DNA of 64,000 nucleotides from Planctomycetaceae bacterium. GTDB lineage: Bacteria > Planctomycetota > Planctomycetia > Pirellulales > Pirellulaceae. Below are positions 45,978 through 56,956 of the stretch, piece by piece; the stretch's first letter is position 1, and every line of letters begins with the position of its first letter. The stretch lies in assembly GCA_027487485.1 (NCBI GenBank), contig JAIYDN010000049.1:203878-267877 (forward strand). The letters are read 5' to 3'. Under the pieces are notes generated by a model. The model was not told where the DNA came from, ran no database searches, and saw only the letters and a program-made list of their open reading frames with translations. Both the position numbers and the translations under genes were made by a program.

Positions 45978-47279
45978 ATGCCCTCAGGTAAGGAAGTCAT
46001 GGCAGGCCGCCGAAACGCAGGCGCCAGCAGCGGTAGCACCACCAAAAAGAACGCTTTCTGTTCCTTTTGTCGCAAAAGCTATCGCGATGTTGGTCCGCTG
46101 GTCGAAGGACCAGGCGATGTGTACATTTGCGGCGAGTGCATTGAACTCTGTCAGTCCATTTTGGATCAAGAACAACGCCGTCGTCCCTCATCGAAAAAGT
46201 TGTTTAACGAGATCCCAACACCTCGCGACATCGTCGAACATCTCGATCAATACGTCATCGGACAAATCCCTACGAAGCGAACATTGGCCGTCGCGGTTCA
46301 CAATCACTACAAGCGACTTTCGTCCGGTTGGTCTGGGTCCGACATTGAGATCGAAAAGTCGAATATCCTGCTGGTTGGTCCCACCGGTAGCGGTAAGACG
46401 TTGATGGCTCGCACTCTGGCCAAGATGCTGAATGTTCCATTTGCCATCGGCGATGCTACCACCTTGACCGAAGCTGGCTACGTTGGGGAAGATGTTGAGA
46501 ACTTGCTTTTGAAATTGTTGCATGCCGCCGACTTCGATATCGAAGCCGCCCAGCGAGGCATTCTTTACATCGACGAACTGGACAAGATTGGCAAGACAAG
46601 CCAAAACGTTTCCATCACTCGGGATGTGTCGGGTGAAGGTGTTCAACAAGCATTGCTGAAAATGCTTGAAGGCACGGTAGCCAATGTTCCGCCTCAAGGC
46701 GGACGTAAGCATCCGGAGCAACAGTACATTCAACTGGATACCACCAACATTCTCTTCATTTGCGGTGGTACCTTTGTTGGGGTCGAAGACATTATCCGTA
46801 AGCGGCTCGGCAAGAAGACCTTGGGCTTCGGCCCTGGCTCTAGCATCCGTGAAGAAGGTGACACAGCTTCGGTCCTGGCCCAAGTGACCTCCGACGATAT
46901 CTTGGAGTTCGGTATGATTCCCGAACTCGTGGGACGCTTGCCGGTGGTTACTTCCCTGGCTCCGCTAGATATCCCTGGCTTGATCAAGGTACTTAGCGAA
47001 CCCAAGAATGCATTGATTAAGCAGTATCAAGCTCTCTTTGGAATGGAAAACTGCGAGCTTCACTTTACCGAGGCGGCACTGCGCAGCATTGCTCAGAAAG
47101 CCCACGTGAAGTGCGTTGGGGCGCGGGGACTTCGAGGCATTATTGAAGAGATCATGTTGGACGTCATGTTTGAATTGCCTGATCAAACACCCGGAACCGT
47201 ATACACCGTCGATGTCAATGCGGCAGACGGCAAGCTGATGCATCTGAAGAGCATCCCGGAACGCAAAGAAAGCGCCTAA
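45978..47279 (+). CDS. clpX: ATP-dependent Clp protease ATP-binding subunit ClpX
   Basis: A 433-residue AAA+ unfoldase that feeds substrates to ClpP. The N-terminal zinc-binding domain has C28, C31, C51 and C54 (CSFC...CGEC). Walker A is GPTGSGKT, Walker B is [11 protein letters not shown], and the pore-loop region with the GYVGEDVE segment is present. The C-terminal small domain contains [13 protein letters not shown]. An AAGGAG ribosome-binding site lies 8 bases before the ATG at 45978. clpP is not adjacent, unlike in many bacteria. A hairpin follows the stop. Confidence 0.98.
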   Translation: MPSGKEVMAGRRNAGASSGSTTKKNAFCSFCRKSYRDVGPLVEGPGDVYICGECIELCQSILDQEQRRRPSSKKLFNEIPTPRDIVEHLDQYVIGQIPTKRTLAVAVHNHYKRLSSGWSGSDIEIEKSNILLVGPTGSGKTLMARTLAKMLNVPFAIGDATTLTEAGYVGEDVENLLLKLLHAADFDIEAAQRGILYIDELDKIGKTSQNVSITRDVSGEGVQQALLKMLEGTVANVPPQGGRKHPEQQYIQLDTTNILFICGGTFVGVEDIIRKRLGKKTLGFGPGSSIREEGDTASVLAQVTSDDILEFGMIPELVGRLPVVTSLAPLDIPGLIKVLSEPKNALIKQYQALFGMENCELHFTEAALRSIAQKAHVKCVGARGLRGIIEEIMLDVMFELPDQTPGTVYTVDVNAADGKLMHLKSIPERKESA

Positions 47280-47298
47280 TCGGGCTCTTTCAAAATAA

Positions 47299-47323
47299 CG
47301 TCCCCTGGTTACGCCAGGGGACG
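47299..47323. terminator. Hairpin between the convergent clpX and CinA-type genes
   Basis: A perfect 10-bp stem (47299-47308 CGTCCCCTGG with 47314-47323) and a 5-base loop lie between two convergent stop codons. On the minus strand it is followed by TTATTTTG; on the plus strand there is no T-run. It probably ends transcription from both sides, more convincingly from the minus strand. Confidence 0.7.
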
Positions 47324-47333
47324 CTCTGCAACA

Positions 47334-47921
47334 TTACAACGACTGGGTCGTTTCTTGGCCTGCTAGAAAATAGGTAATGTGCTCGATTAAGTGAATAGCG
47401 GCTTCGAATTGCCTGGATCTTCGACGGTTCAGATCGTTCGAATCCAAGGGTGCTTCTGCAGAAAGCTGAAACCGCTTGGTAAAAGCAAGCGAGTCCTTCT
47501 CTACCCCAAATTTGCGATCATTTACGACTCTCGGCACGATCGAACAAAAAACGACACCATCCATAGCTGGCGGGGCGGACGGTCCTAAATGGCCCGTAAT
47601 CGATGCAGCTAAGTTCGCCTGCGGAGTTCTCTCTAGAATTGCTTTCGCTAACGCCTCGGTGACGCGAGCGCTGACAGGACCTATCGACGGGTCAGCTAAA
47701 TCTTCCGATGAGATACCAAGCCATTGGTGCTTGATCGGTGTTTGATAAACAACCATCGATCCACATAGGAATTCGGATATGCCTGGAACGTGACCAAGAA
47801 GGGCAGCAACCAGACCGGCTGAGCAACTTTCGGCGAGAACCAATCGTGTATGTTGAGCACGCATCTGGTCGCAAAGACCGACCACCTTGGCTTGAATTGC
47901 TAAGTTACGATAAAGGTCCAT
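47334..47921 (-). CDS. pncC: CinA-family nicotinamide-nucleotide amidohydrolase (PncC-like)
   Basis: A 195-residue stand-alone CinA C-terminal domain protein. The signature is LVLAESCSAGLVAALLGHVPGISEF followed by GSMVVYQTPIKHQWLGI; in the family the ESCTGG-like motif here reads ESCSAG. AASITGHLGP is equivalent to the conserved A(V)TGxAGP. Members deamidate nicotinamide mononucleotide to nicotinate mononucleotide in NAD recycling. The substitutions in the two glycine-rich motifs (SAG for TGG, GHLGP for GxAGP) leave some doubt about activity. Confidence 0.85.
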   Translation of the reverse strand: MDLYRNLAIQAKVVGLCDQMRAQHTRLVLAESCSAGLVAALLGHVPGISEFLCGSMVVYQTPIKHQWLGISSEDLADPSIGPVSARVTEALAKAILERTPQANLAASITGHLGPSAPPAMDGVVFCSIVPRVVNDRKFGVEKDSLAFTKRFQLSAEAPLDSNDLNRRRSRQFEAAIHLIEHITYFLAGQETTQSL

Positions 47922-48665
47922 GTTGGCTCTGACTTTAGAAGTGATACTGTCTTTGCTTTGTGAGCGACTAATTCGCGATATTCATTTACATCCAAAAAAC
48001 GAAAACAACAATCGTTCTGGTGGAATCATCTCCGTCAAAATTGGAGGGTTGTCTGCACTCTCATCAAGAACTCTTCTTCGAACAACCGAAACCAAAGATG
48101 TGTCTCCGGCTTTCTTTTTGTATCTTGACGATGCCAGGACCACAATCTAGCATGGATCACCATGGTAACGCGGCCGAGCAATAGACCTACTGCTGTTTTG
48201 ATTGCATGGACTTTTACAAGCATCCTGCTGATGCTTTCGTTGTTTGGGCCGATTCCTTCTGCGATCAAGTCCTCCGCTTCCGAACCCACGTCTACCGTCG
48301 AGCTGGCTTCTGACGACGAACGGCTTGAATCTGAACAAACCGATTTTTGGGTCGCAGGGTCTATCGAGGCTCATGATTGTTTCATTGTTGTCTACGGAAC
48401 CACGTGGTACTCGGGGCTTTCTTCACCTAAAGAACGATGCTCTTCTCATTGGCAGCGCGGGCCGCCGAACTCTTGGTCTTGAGATGACTTTCTTTCGATG
48501 ATGCTCCATAAATCCGGCCAGAGGAGAACCGACTAGGTTCGCTGTCGCGGCACGTCGCCCCTTTCGCGGGTTATCTATGGCATCTTCTATCTTCGATGCG
48601 GCAATAATCCCTGCAGCATTATCAATTCATTTTCATTCAAAGTTCCCGCTCAGTAAGCAAATAAC
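47922..48665. other. Long intergenic region upstream of the SulP gene
   Basis: 744 bases with only one weak candidate gene (48162-48482, listed separately). No terminator, tRNA or repeat was recognised. The stretch before 48666 should hold the SulP promoter. Confidence 0.4.
48162..48482 (+). CDS. Possible small secreted or membrane protein
   Basis: A 106-residue open frame. Its N-terminus (MVTRPSNRPTAVLIAWTFTS, then ILLMLSLFGPIPS) looks like a genuine signal peptide or anchor with a basic start. The rest has no recognised motif, and the last 30 residues read like out-of-frame sequence, so a frameshift or a chance frame is possible. There is no clear ribosome-binding site. Reported with low confidence. 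Confidence 0.3.
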   Translation: MVTRPSNRPTAVLIAWTFTSILLMLSLFGPIPSAIKSSASEPTSTVELASDDERLESEQTDFWVAGSIEAHDCFIVVYGTTWYSGLSSPKERCSSHWQRGPPNSWS

Positions 48666-50645
48666 ATGGCAATCCAAAATTCGCAAAGCATCGAAGTAGA
48701 AGAACGTGAAACGCCCATAGGCAATCCTGCTGGGTTCTTGAAGTACATTAGGTACGATTTTGTGTCCGGCTTGTTGGTCTTTTTGATCGCACTGCCGCTG
48801 TGCTTAGGCATCTCTCTTGCCTCCGGTTTCCCAGCGATTGCTGGGGTGTTCACCGCCATCGTAGGCTCAGTCCTGACGATTTTCATGAGCAATTCCGAGC
48901 TTACGATCAAAGGGCCGGCGGCCGGAATGATCGTGATTGTTTTCGGTGCAGTTACGCAATTTGGCTATACCGGTGGAGTCGATCTCGCCGCTGATTTTCA
49001 GGCCTATCGCATGGTCCTGGCTGTGGGGGTGATTTCCGGATTGATTCAAATCATCTTCGGCTTGATTCGGGCTGGCGTGGTCGGCGACTTCTTTCCAACC
49101 GCGGTAGTGCATGGCATGTTGGCAGCTATTGGGGTGATCATTATGCTGAAACAATTGCCAGTGGCAGTCGGCCAAACAGCGAAGGGAGAGCCCCTGGAAA
49201 TACTAAGAGAACTCCCTGAAAAGCTCTATCATGCAAATCCGGAGATTGCATTGATCGGATTCGTGAGTTTGCTGATTCTTTTTGGTTTTGGTCTTTGGAA
49301 AGCCCGTACGAAAAATGCATTGGTTAAAGCCGTTCCTTCCCAGCTGCTGGTCTTGATCGTGGCTATCCCCATGGGGATTTTCTTCAATCTTACCGATGAG
49401 CATAGCTATTCGTTCATGGGGTACAGCTATGAGTTAGGTGAGCGATTTCTGGTCAATGTTCCAAGCAACTTGCTGGGGGCCATGGCATTTCCTGATTTCA
49501 CTGTATTTACCAATGCCGGCACCATGCTGTTGGCGGCAAAGTGGGTTGTGATGTTCTCCTTGATTGGCTCGCTCGAGTCGATGCTCAGTGCAAAAGCGAT
49601 CGACATGATTGATCCTTGGAGACGCAAAACCAATTTGGATCGAGATCTTGTGGCTGTTGGGATCGCAAATACGGTGGCTGCTTCTATAGGTGGCTTACCA
49701 ATGATTTCCGAAATTGTTCGAAGCAAATCCAATATCGATAACGGCGCTAGGACTCGGTTTGCTAATTTCTGGCACGGAATTCTGTTGCTTGCTTTTGTTG
49801 CACTTTTACCGAGCCTCATCCATCGCGTACCGCTGGCAGCCCTGGCCGCTATGCTTGTTTACACTGGGTTCCGGCTTGCATCACCGACAGAGTTCATCAA
49901 CGTCTACAAGACGGGACGCGAGCAACTGATTATCTTCGTGGTGACCATGGTGGCGGTACTCGCAACCGATTTGCTGATTGGAATCGCAATTGGTGTCGCT
50001 GTGAAATTGTCCATTCACATGTACAACGGTTTGCCCTTGTCTTCGATTTTCTTGCCCTATCTTGAGATCGAAGAACTAGATGAAAAGACCGTTCTAATCA
50101 ACGCGAAGGGGTCGGCGGTCTTCTCTAACTTTATTCCTTTTCGCCGACAGATCGAGCAGGTTGGGCTCGTAGGCAAGAATAACGTTATCGTCGATCTTTC
50201 TGCTGCCAAGTTGGTTGACCATAGCGTGATGGAAAAGCTGCATGAGCTTCAGTTGGAGTTCGAACAAAACCAATTGACGTTGGAAGTACGAGGGCTAGAT
50301 GGGCACCGCCAGATGTCATCGCACCCGATGGCAACTCGCAAGTTGGGCCTAACCGCATTGCGTCGCATCACGATTATTGCGGACGAACAGCTTGAAACAA
50401 CCATCGTCGATCGTGCGATTGCTTTGGGTGTCTCTGGCTATACGTCGATGACTTGCCGTGGTCTGGGACGATCCGGGATAGCGGAAGCAGACCGCAAGCC
50501 CGTAGTCCAAGTTCGCATTGAATTGATTACCAAATCAGCCATTGCTGACCAAGTGCTTCGGTTCATTTCTGAAGAGATCGCAGCAACCAACAATGTTTCT
50601 GTCTGTCTCGAAACAGTCGAGGTTAACTTCCACGCCAAATATTGA
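48666..50645 (+). CDS. SulP-family anion (bicarbonate/sulfate) transporter with STAS and PII-like domains
   Basis: A 659-residue transporter. Residues about 25-460 form the SulP membrane domain, with the FVSGLLVFLIALPLCLGISLASG start and FPAIAGVFTAIVGS. A cytoplasmic STAS-like domain spans about 469-562 (VIVDLSAAKLVDHSVMEKL). Residues 565-659 read as a PII-like signalling domain: RRITIIADEQLETTIVDRA, ALGVSGYTSMTCRGLGRSG and VRIELITKSAIADQV, matching the beta-alpha-beta order and GxGR turn of GlnB/SbtB-type proteins, with a short T-loop. SulP proteins such as BicA import bicarbonate. The convergent DabAB operon next door makes bicarbonate the likely substrate here. The domain call for PII rests on visual alignment. 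Confidence 0.88.
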   Translation: MAIQNSQSIEVEERETPIGNPAGFLKYIRYDFVSGLLVFLIALPLCLGISLASGFPAIAGVFTAIVGSVLTIFMSNSELTIKGPAAGMIVIVFGAVTQFGYTGGVDLAADFQAYRMVLAVGVISGLIQIIFGLIRAGVVGDFFPTAVVHGMLAAIGVIIMLKQLPVAVGQTAKGEPLEILRELPEKLYHANPEIALIGFVSLLILFGFGLWKARTKNALVKAVPSQLLVLIVAIPMGIFFNLTDEHSYSFMGYSYELGERFLVNVPSNLLGAMAFPDFTVFTNAGTMLLAAKWVVMFSLIGSLESMLSAKAIDMIDPWRRKTNLDRDLVAVGIANTVAASIGGLPMISEIVRSKSNIDNGARTRFANFWHGILLLAFVALLPSLIHRVPLAALAAMLVYTGFRLASPTEFINVYKTGREQLIIFVVTMVAVLATDLLIGIAIGVAVKLSIHMYNGLPLSSIFLPYLEIEELDEKTVLINAKGSAVFSNFIPFRRQIEQVGLVGKNNVIVDLSAAKLVDHSVMEKLHELQLEFEQNQLTLEVRGLDGHRQMSSHPMATRKLGLTALRRITIIADEQLETTIVDRAIALGVSGYTSMTCRGLGRSGIAEADRKPVVQVRIELITKSAIADQVLRFISEEIAATNNVSVCLETVEVNFHAKY

Positions 50646-50666
50646 TCTTCAGCTGCCAGCCGCACC

Positions 50667-50705
50667 CAAGCGATTGAGCGATCTCCCTCTCCCCTCAATC
50701 GCTTG
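50667..50705. terminator. Long hairpin after the SulP gene
   Basis: A perfect 12-bp stem (50667-50678 CAAGCGATTGAG with 50694-50705) and a 15-base pyrimidine-rich loop lie 22 bases after the SulP stop. No T-run follows on either strand, so termination efficiency is uncertain; it may instead protect transcript ends. Confidence 0.5.
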
Positions 50706-50718
50706 CGATAAAACTTAA

Positions 50719-50758
50719 ACTCGAACTCGAACTGAAACTCAACCAATCGAGTTCGAGT
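50719..50758. repeat. Inverted repeat of the CTCGAA type
   Basis: Perfect 12-bp arms ACTCGAACTCGA (50719-50730) and TCGAGTTCGAGT (50747-50758) with a 16-base loop lie between the convergent SulP and Dab genes. The hexamer-like composition recalls the GTACTC array at 57449-57541. Confidence 0.6.
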
Positions 50759-50806
50759 ACAACCACCACGTTGGTGACCACCAGGAATCCTGCTCTTGGA
50801 AAAATG

Positions 50807-52276
50807 TTACGGCGATACCGCTTCCGGTTGCCGGTCTTCAGAATGCCGGTCTTCCGAATGTACATGATCGATAGAGGGCTCCGCATTGGGACCGACATGG
50901 CGATGACGACCAAGTTCGATCGCTGCATGATAACGGGAAGCGATGCTAGGTCCTGGAACTAAACCGCCCCCAATAATCAGTACTGTTAGCAGCAATACCG
51001 AAACGCGTTCTGGCATGCGAGCCTGAAGTGATACTTGCGTAGTAGAGCGTCGCCCGGTAAAGATTCGGAAGTAGGCATGCAGTACAGCAATACCATTAAG
51101 AGCAGCTACTACCACCACCGCTGCGCCGATGATTGGATAGACACCGACCGCACCTTCAACGAGAAGCTCCATTGCGATAAACCCAATCGTTCCAGGGAAT
51201 CCAATGGATGCAAGTCCGGTCAACAGAAAGAAGCCAGCGAATCCAGGCATCTGTTGGTAGAGCCCGTGATAATCTTGCAAGCAAATACGACCGATCCGAG
51301 ATTCAATCGAACGCAACGTCAATCCAAAGCCCGTCAACGATAGGCCCACGGACAGCCAAACGCACAAAGCGCCAGCAAGACCGATGGGGGTAACCAACTC
51401 AAGTCCAACTAAGACCAACGAGGCATTGCTGAGTAGCAGAAAGCAAAAAAAGCGACGTGCCTCGCTTTGCACTAATGCCATCCCAGAGGCATAGACTGCG
51501 GTGATCAACGAAGCGATTGCAATCCAGTGCAAGGCCCAGTCGGGAGCGATCGGCAATACAAGTCGCATGACGGCATAGGCACCTGTAAGCGGTGTCATGA
51601 ACAGCATCGCCGTGCCGAAAGTCGCTTTCTCGAATAGGTCGGTGGTCCAACAATGTAAGGGGCAGATTCCGCTGCGCAAAAGAGTCGCCAAGGAAATCAG
51701 GGCTCCTGCAATCAACGTACACCCTGGTATATCTTGGCCCAGCGTAAGCAGCGTATAACCAACCGTGAGCAATCCCGCAAAAAGTCCCATATGAATGGTA
51801 TAGACTCGCGTGCATCGTTGCCTACGCTTGATCTCAATCCATGGTGGAATTGTCGCAACAATCAATAGCACAATCATCATCCAAGAAGCGCGGCAACTGA
51901 GAGTCGCAAGCATGATGGCTTCTGAGAACAACGTCCAAGCAAATGAAAACCGACTCGCTTTGGTCCGAAGGGTCGAAAGGACAGTGACCAAGTAGATCAA
52001 GGCTCCCAAGGGTAGCAATGGAGCGCTCAGTTCATCGATCACAAATACATCTTGGTGAAACAGAAAAGTGATGATATCCCAATGGTCGTGCGCTTCAAAC
52101 GCACCCAGCATAGAAAAATCGATCCACTCGCCAACCGCGAACAGCAAGGCAACGGAACAGAAGCCGATGGACCAGTTTCTTGCAATTTGCCGATCTCCTA
52201 TCCACCAAACAACGAGCGCACCCAGAAATGGGGTAAGGATCGAGAATTCAAGCCATGGAAAATGCAGTTCGGGCAT
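50807..52276 (-). CDS. NuoL/NuoM-family membrane protein of the DAB operon
   Basis: A 489-residue polytopic membrane protein (about 13 helices) of the proton-conducting NADH-dehydrogenase/Mrp antiporter family. The family core is visible as [27 protein letters not shown], corresponding to the KSxxxPxHxWLPxA segment, but with the channel lysine replaced by Arg. The usual transmembrane glutamate is not evident around PPWIEIKRR. It may be a degenerate partner of DabB rather than an independent proton channel. Its ATG shares a base with the TAA of dabB (TAATG), so it is translationally coupled and last in the operon. The C-terminal 30 residues are His/Asp/Glu-rich ([12 protein letters not shown]). 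Confidence 0.87.
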   Translation of the reverse strand: MPELHFPWLEFSILTPFLGALVVWWIGDRQIARNWSIGFCSVALLFAVGEWIDFSMLGAFEAHDHWDIITFLFHQDVFVIDELSAPLLPLGALIYLVTVLSTLRTKASRFSFAWTLFSEAIMLATLSCRASWMMIVLLIVATIPPWIEIKRRQRCTRVYTIHMGLFAGLLTVGYTLLTLGQDIPGCTLIAGALISLATLLRSGICPLHCWTTDLFEKATFGTAMLFMTPLTGAYAVMRLVLPIAPDWALHWIAIASLITAVYASGMALVQSEARRFFCFLLLSNASLVLVGLELVTPIGLAGALCVWLSVGLSLTGFGLTLRSIESRIGRICLQDYHGLYQQMPGFAGFFLLTGLASIGFPGTIGFIAMELLVEGAVGVYPIIGAAVVVVAALNGIAVLHAYFRIFTGRRSTTQVSLQARMPERVSVLLLTVLIIGGGLVPGPSIASRYHAAIELGRHRHVGPNAEPSIDHVHSEDRHSEDRQPEAVSP

Positions 52277-53670
52277 TATGCAACCCTCTCAGTCGATTCG
52301 GGATGATGTTCGATATTATCGGATTCACGCGAAGGCTCCGTAGAAAGCCAGTTGGTCCACCTACGTTCTTGCCGATCGAACAATTGAAAGGCTGCCACAA
52401 AGGGATGAACCACCCAAGAGTCGAGTATCAGGTCCATGAAGCCACGTTCATACCCGAATCGATACCACCACCGTTTGAGACTCGACGGCAAGCGAGCCGC
52501 AAGCCAATCTGTCGAATCGGGAAGCCGCATCCCAATCGCATTCTCCATCGCATGATAATCATTGAGCAAGGTAGGTGCTCTTAGTAACTGGAGCGTTCGC
52601 AAGCAAGCATGCCCCAGAATATGAACGAGAGCTAGGTAGTAAAATCCCATTCCAATTTCTGTCACAATGATCCCAACCTGAGTTAGAGAAGCATAAGCCA
52701 GAGAGCTTTTTACATCGCTTTGAACTCGAGACATCACCGAACCGAAAAACGCAGAGATTCCGCCAATGCCTATCACAATCCATTGCAACTGCCATGAGGC
52801 TTCCAGAATTGGGGCCAATCTCAGCAGCAGATAGGCTCCTAAATGAACCGATAACGATCCATAGAACACAGCGCTAGATGGAGTTGGACCTTCCATGGCT
52901 CTTGGTAGCCAACCCGAAAAAGGAACTAATGCGGACTTGCCAGCAGCGGCCAACAACAATAGCAGCCCCACTTGCAGCGCTTGCGATTGCGACAATGGGA
53001 TACTGCCACCGGGCCAAGCAGCGTTCTCAAAGAATGTTCCAAAATCCCCTTCACCTGCAAAGTGGTGCATCAGCAACGCGCCCAGCAAGAAGGAAGCGTC
53101 CGCCAATCGATAAACCGACCAAACACGTTGCCCGTTGCGAACGGGAAGCTCACGCTCATGAAAGTAAGCGACCAACAACGCAGAGGAAAGACCAACTAGC
53201 TCCCATCCGAAGAACAATGTTTCGATGGTCCCCGCTAAGGCGGAGATAGTCATTCCAGCAAGGAACAACGAGTATAGCAGGAAGAATCGATGATACCCTT
53301 CTTCCCGATGCAAATACCTTCGCGTAAAAGCCCCTACCACACCGCACAGCATCAGCGCTAAGATCACAAACGGGACCGACAGTCGATCAAAGATAAACTT
53401 CCAATGGAAATGAAAATGCACCTCCGGAATGCTCACCCAATTGCCTAGTTCAATCGGTACGAAGCGACGACCGGTTGCAAGCATCAGGATCAGGATCGAA
53501 ATCGCAGGTAGAAGACTGCCCAGGACTGCTGCTTGCGTTAGTCGGGAGATGCTTGTCTCGGACAGGGTTATTCCAAGAAGGGCGGACAAGCCCAAGATGG
53601 CTACTAGACCGCAGGGGATTGTGACAACGGCAAGCCCAAGCCAATAAAGCCACATGTCGAAATCGTTCAT
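52276..53670 (-). CDS. dabB: DabB-like proton-conducting membrane subunit
   Basis: A 464-residue NuoL-family protein (PF00361 type) that by homology is DabB, the cation-channel subunit that powers DabA. It retains the conserved glutamate in [11 protein letters not shown] and the lysine in [27 protein letters not shown], the charged positions used for proton movement in NuoL. The usual His of PFHxWLP is Ser. It lies between dabA and the second NuoL/M-like gene; the start ATG overlaps the dabA TGA (ATGA). In characterised systems DabAB couples cation influx to one-way hydration of CO2 to bicarbonate in the cytoplasm. Confidence 0.92.
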   Translation of the reverse strand: MNDFDMWLYWLGLAVVTIPCGLVAILGLSALLGITLSETSISRLTQAAVLGSLLPAISILILMLATGRRFVPIELGNWVSIPEVHFHFHWKFIFDRLSVPFVILALMLCGVVGAFTRRYLHREEGYHRFFLLYSLFLAGMTISALAGTIETLFFGWELVGLSSALLVAYFHERELPVRNGQRVWSVYRLADASFLLGALLMHHFAGEGDFGTFFENAAWPGGSIPLSQSQALQVGLLLLLAAAGKSALVPFSGWLPRAMEGPTPSSAVFYGSLSVHLGAYLLLRLAPILEASWQLQWIVIGIGGISAFFGSVMSRVQSDVKSSLAYASLTQVGIIVTEIGMGFYYLALVHILGHACLRTLQLLRAPTLLNDYHAMENAIGMRLPDSTDWLAARLPSSLKRWWYRFGYERGFMDLILDSWVVHPFVAAFQLFDRQERRWTNWLSTEPSRESDNIEHHPESTERVA

Positions 53671-56600
53671 GATGCATCTCCCACGGAAATGGAGTTTGAC
53701 ACAGCGTCAATCGAAGCAAAAGGAAGATGCCCTCTTTCCGAACGGTACATTTCCGCGGACGTTGGCACAGAGTTCAGTTGGTTGGATTGCAATCGATAGG
53801 GTTCAAAAGCCCCCTTGCGATAAAGCGATATTTGCGAGGTCTCCGAATCCAACAACGCCAACTGCACCCATTCCCCCTCAACAAGAGCCCGAATGGCAGC
53901 GTTTTCGGCAATGATGCGATGCATGATGTCCGACGTGGTTTCGACGACAAATAGAATTCGCAGTGGTTCATGGATCTCGACCATCTGGGCTGACAGACCA
54001 GGTCGTAAATCCGATGCCGCCCCCGTCATAACTCCCGCAAGCGAGGCAATGTTGTGGGGCAACTTGGAACCGCAACCGTAACCTTCGGGATCAACCGTCG
54101 AAAAGTAGTATTCGAGATTGATACCACCGCAAACGGGGATAGCCGCTTGAAGGATGCGTTCCACTATTTTTCCTTTTGCATTGTCGATGCTTGGGTCATA
54201 CGATGCAAGGAACGCTCTGCGATCAAGAAACAAACCGCGGCTCCACTGACGACGTCCAACAAAGCAAAGAGCGTTGGTCGCGTGGTTGTATTCCGGCCTC
54301 GCTTGTGACAAATCCTCGGCACGCTCTTCTACATGACGAAGGGCATCTGCAGGAGACAGCCCGAATCGAGCGGACTCAAACCGACGAACTCGTTCCTGGG
54401 CATTGCGGGCTCGGGCTTCGTCGATGTTGGCTTGCATCTCACGAAAGAGAGGTCGGGCTTGCCATGGAAGTCTATCGAGATCGTGATAATCGATATGGTC
54501 ATTGCATGTGTTGTGATACCCGCCAATAAACCAAGTTTCGTTCGGGATAACGATTCCCGACTGAGCGACCAGGTCGCGCACTCTGGGATCATTGGCCATC
54601 GAAGCAAATGCACGCGCGTTGGGCCCACCGCGTCCCCCACTGCAAGCACCACAATTGTACGCTGACTCATGAGGGTTATTGAGACTGCTGGAACCGTGTC
54701 CTAAAAACAAAACCAATCGCGAGAAGTTTTGAACCAGTCCGATATCTTGCAGGATCCTAACAACAATGCCGGCCATTTCCTGAGTGGAATACCCTTGCGA
54801 ATCCCATTCCGCGCCTGGCAGTTCTGTTGTTCGCTCCAAATGCAGTTCCGTAGCGGTTGGCCGAATGAACCCTCCAAACGAATCGCGAATGCGCGCCGTG
54901 ATATGCGGAGCCAGCACTCGGGCCACTAATGGAAAGGTTGCCAGCGTCCCCAAAAGTCCTGTGACCACTCCGCCCAAAATGGTTCGCGATCCAGAATGGA
55001 CTTGATGGGATACACGTCCTATCCATTTTCTTCGTTGGGAGCGTTTGCCGCTCTCAAGCTCGGCCGAGAATACAGGCTCCTCGCAAACGTAATGCTTGGG
55101 AACGATGTTGATGGGGCAAAGCGGTCGAAAGTGAGCTTCTGCAGCACCACGGTAGTACATTACGACCGCAAAAAAACCTGCGGCACCGTACGTCTCACAC
55201 GCTGGCTCGACCTCCTCCAAATGTCTCCGAAACGACTCTTCGCGATCATCAATGCACGTGATCACTTGAAACTTGGCTGAGCCCGATTTGGTTTGTGAGT
55301 TACGTCGCAAACGCTGATTCGCGGAATGAATGGAAACAGCATCGAGCGCTTGGACTCGATATCGGCGTTCATAAGCGAGCTGAAAAATGCGGCGACGTTG
55401 CAACGAAGAGAATTTCTCGATCTCTTGAAGCAAAATGGACCAATCCGTGGAACTCAGGCCAAACAGCGTGCGCGGAGTCCAGCTTCGAAACTGGGCCATT
55501 TGGAAAATAGTGAACGCAATCGATGCGCACGTGCGGGTTTGTTCGGAGTTCGGGTACAGATCCTTGGATGGAATTGGTTGACCAGCCGACGGATTGGGTA
55601 GCATGGTTTTTGCATACTCCGTCGCAAGTCTTTTCAGCAACAAGCGTACGGCCAAGTAACCCATCAAGGAACCTGGCGGGGCGGGTTTAGGAGTCCAAGG
55701 CGAAGCTGTCTCCATCTGCCAAATCATTCCAGCCCAACCGCGAAGCTCTAAAAGAGATTGGGTAACGTGGTGCTCGTAATCTTGCTGGTCAATGCCAAGG
55801 CGTTGCAGTTCATCGATAACCACTTCCCAAGTGGTCTTGTGTTGGGCTTGAATTTGCGTCAGTTCCTTAGGCAAGCTCTCCAGCCACGCAGGTGAGGAGG
55901 GAGCTGGAATTTGATACAACGAGCAGAAGGCCCCAAAGAAACCATTTTCGCGATCAGGCATAGGCCAGGCCGCGAATCCCTGGTCCAGATAGCAAGAGCT
56001 GAAACGAATCAGAAGATCGTTTACCAGTCGATTTGCCTCGAAGTCTAACTGCTTCGAATACTCTAGGTCTGTTGTTCCCTGATCGAATGAATCGGTGGCC
56101 CGCGAAGGGATTGATCGTGAAGGGGTTGATCGCGAAACAAACGTGCGTTGGACACCTCGATTGCAAACCGCCCATAGGAACTCTAACGAAACTTTCTTCC
56201 ATTTCGATTCGCTCCAGTTTCGCACTCGATCTAAGGTCGAGCTTCCAACAATGGGTCTGAGCAATTCGCTGAGCTCACCATCGTTTTGGAGGCCCGATTC
56301 CAATTGCTTCAAAATTTCCTTGCGGGTTGCTTCAACACATCGACGGACGGCTTGGGGGTCGATGTCAGCAAAGTACTCTTGCAGTCCGCCCCCTTCTGCC
56401 ATGATCCATTCGAGTTCGCGGTAGGGTAAGGAACGCAATGGGTGTTTCATCATCGCCAGTTGCAGGGCGAATCTCGTCCCGAACCCTGCAATCAGGCGAT
56501 CCGATTCGTCCCCTAGCTCTTCCAGCAATGCCTGCTCAAGGTCAGCAACCTGAATCCGACCGGCTTTCATTTCTTTGCGAAAGCGATCTTCGCTGAAGTA

Positions 56601-56813
56601 AGGTTCGCAGCCGTAAACTTGCAGGCCCTGCAAGACCCCGTCGTCGAAGTTGGAATCCTCGAATGCGTGCAGCGTATTGTGGTGCACAAACACCTTGATG
56701 GGACCTTGCGAAGGGAGCAAATGCGATGCGTGTTCAAGCCAATGCTTGACACTTCGCTCATCCAAGTTCGCTAAAGTTCCATTGGCTTCGCTATGCGATT
56801 TCACCATGGCCAT
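53667..56813 (-). CDS. dabA: DabA-like inorganic-carbon-accumulation subunit (DUF2309)
   Basis: A 1048-residue DUF2309/UPF0753 protein, the beta-carbonic-anhydrase-like subunit of the DAB complex. The N-terminal segment [14 protein letters not shown] is a family hallmark. The putative zinc site is intact: C520 and D522 in CIDDREES, H706 in LFLGHGSSS and C721 in the NCGACSGG segment. The H-to-C spacing of 15 equals that of Halothiobacillus DabA (H524/C539). It is longer than the roughly 800-residue Halothiobacillus protein, with insertions in the N-terminal half. It is the first gene of the coupled dabA-dabB-NuoM-like operon, possibly preceded by a small secreted-protein gene. It should convert CO2 to bicarbonate at the inner membrane. 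Confidence 0.95.
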   Translation of the reverse strand: MAMVKSHSEANGTLANLDERSVKHWLEHASHLLPSQGPIKVFVHHNTLHAFEDSNFDDGVLQGLQVYGCEPYFSEDRFRKEMKAGRIQVADLEQALLEELGDESDRLIAGFGTRFALQLAMMKHPLRSLPYRELEWIMAEGGGLQEYFADIDPQAVRRCVEATRKEILKQLESGLQNDGELSELLRPIVGSSTLDRVRNWSESKWKKVSLEFLWAVCNRGVQRTFVSRSTPSRSIPSRATDSFDQGTTDLEYSKQLDFEANRLVNDLLIRFSSCYLDQGFAAWPMPDRENGFFGAFCSLYQIPAPSSPAWLESLPKELTQIQAQHKTTWEVVIDELQRLGIDQQDYEHHVTQSLLELRGWAGMIWQMETASPWTPKPAPPGSLMGYLAVRLLLKRLATEYAKTMLPNPSAGQPIPSKDLYPNSEQTRTCASIAFTIFQMAQFRSWTPRTLFGLSSTDWSILLQEIEKFSSLQRRRIFQLAYERRYRVQALDAVSIHSANQRLRRNSQTKSGSAKFQVITCIDDREESFRRHLEEVEPACETYGAAGFFAVVMYYRGAAEAHFRPLCPINIVPKHYVCEEPVFSAELESGKRSQRRKWIGRVSHQVHSGSRTILGGVVTGLLGTLATFPLVARVLAPHITARIRDSFGGFIRPTATELHLERTTELPGAEWDSQGYSTQEMAGIVVRILQDIGLVQNFSRLVLFLGHGSSSLNNPHESAYNCGACSGGRGGPNARAFASMANDPRVRDLVAQSGIVIPNETWFIGGYHNTCNDHIDYHDLDRLPWQARPLFREMQANIDEARARNAQERVRRFESARFGLSPADALRHVEERAEDLSQARPEYNHATNALCFVGRRQWSRGLFLDRRAFLASYDPSIDNAKGKIVERILQAAIPVCGGINLEYYFSTVDPEGYGCGSKLPHNIASLAGVMTGAASDLRPGLSAQMVEIHEPLRILFVVETTSDIMHRIIAENAAIRALVEGEWVQLALLDSETSQISLYRKGAFEPYRLQSNQLNSVPTSAEMYRSERGHLPFASIDAVSNSISVGDAS

Positions 56814-56956
56814 TCATCCGTCACAAAAAAGAGTGGGTAGGCTGTTGCCGTACTCAATCACCACTTGGTTGGGGCCGCAACAGGGCATCAACACAAAATG
56901 GTTCGAGAATCGGAACTACCGAATCCGTATAAAAAAGTCTGCTTCGACAGTGCGGT

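Noticed and set aside
48035..48374. Minus-strand frames between the CinA-type gene and the SulP gene
   Set aside because: Highly charged composition, no start signals, and overlap with a slightly better plus-strand candidate.
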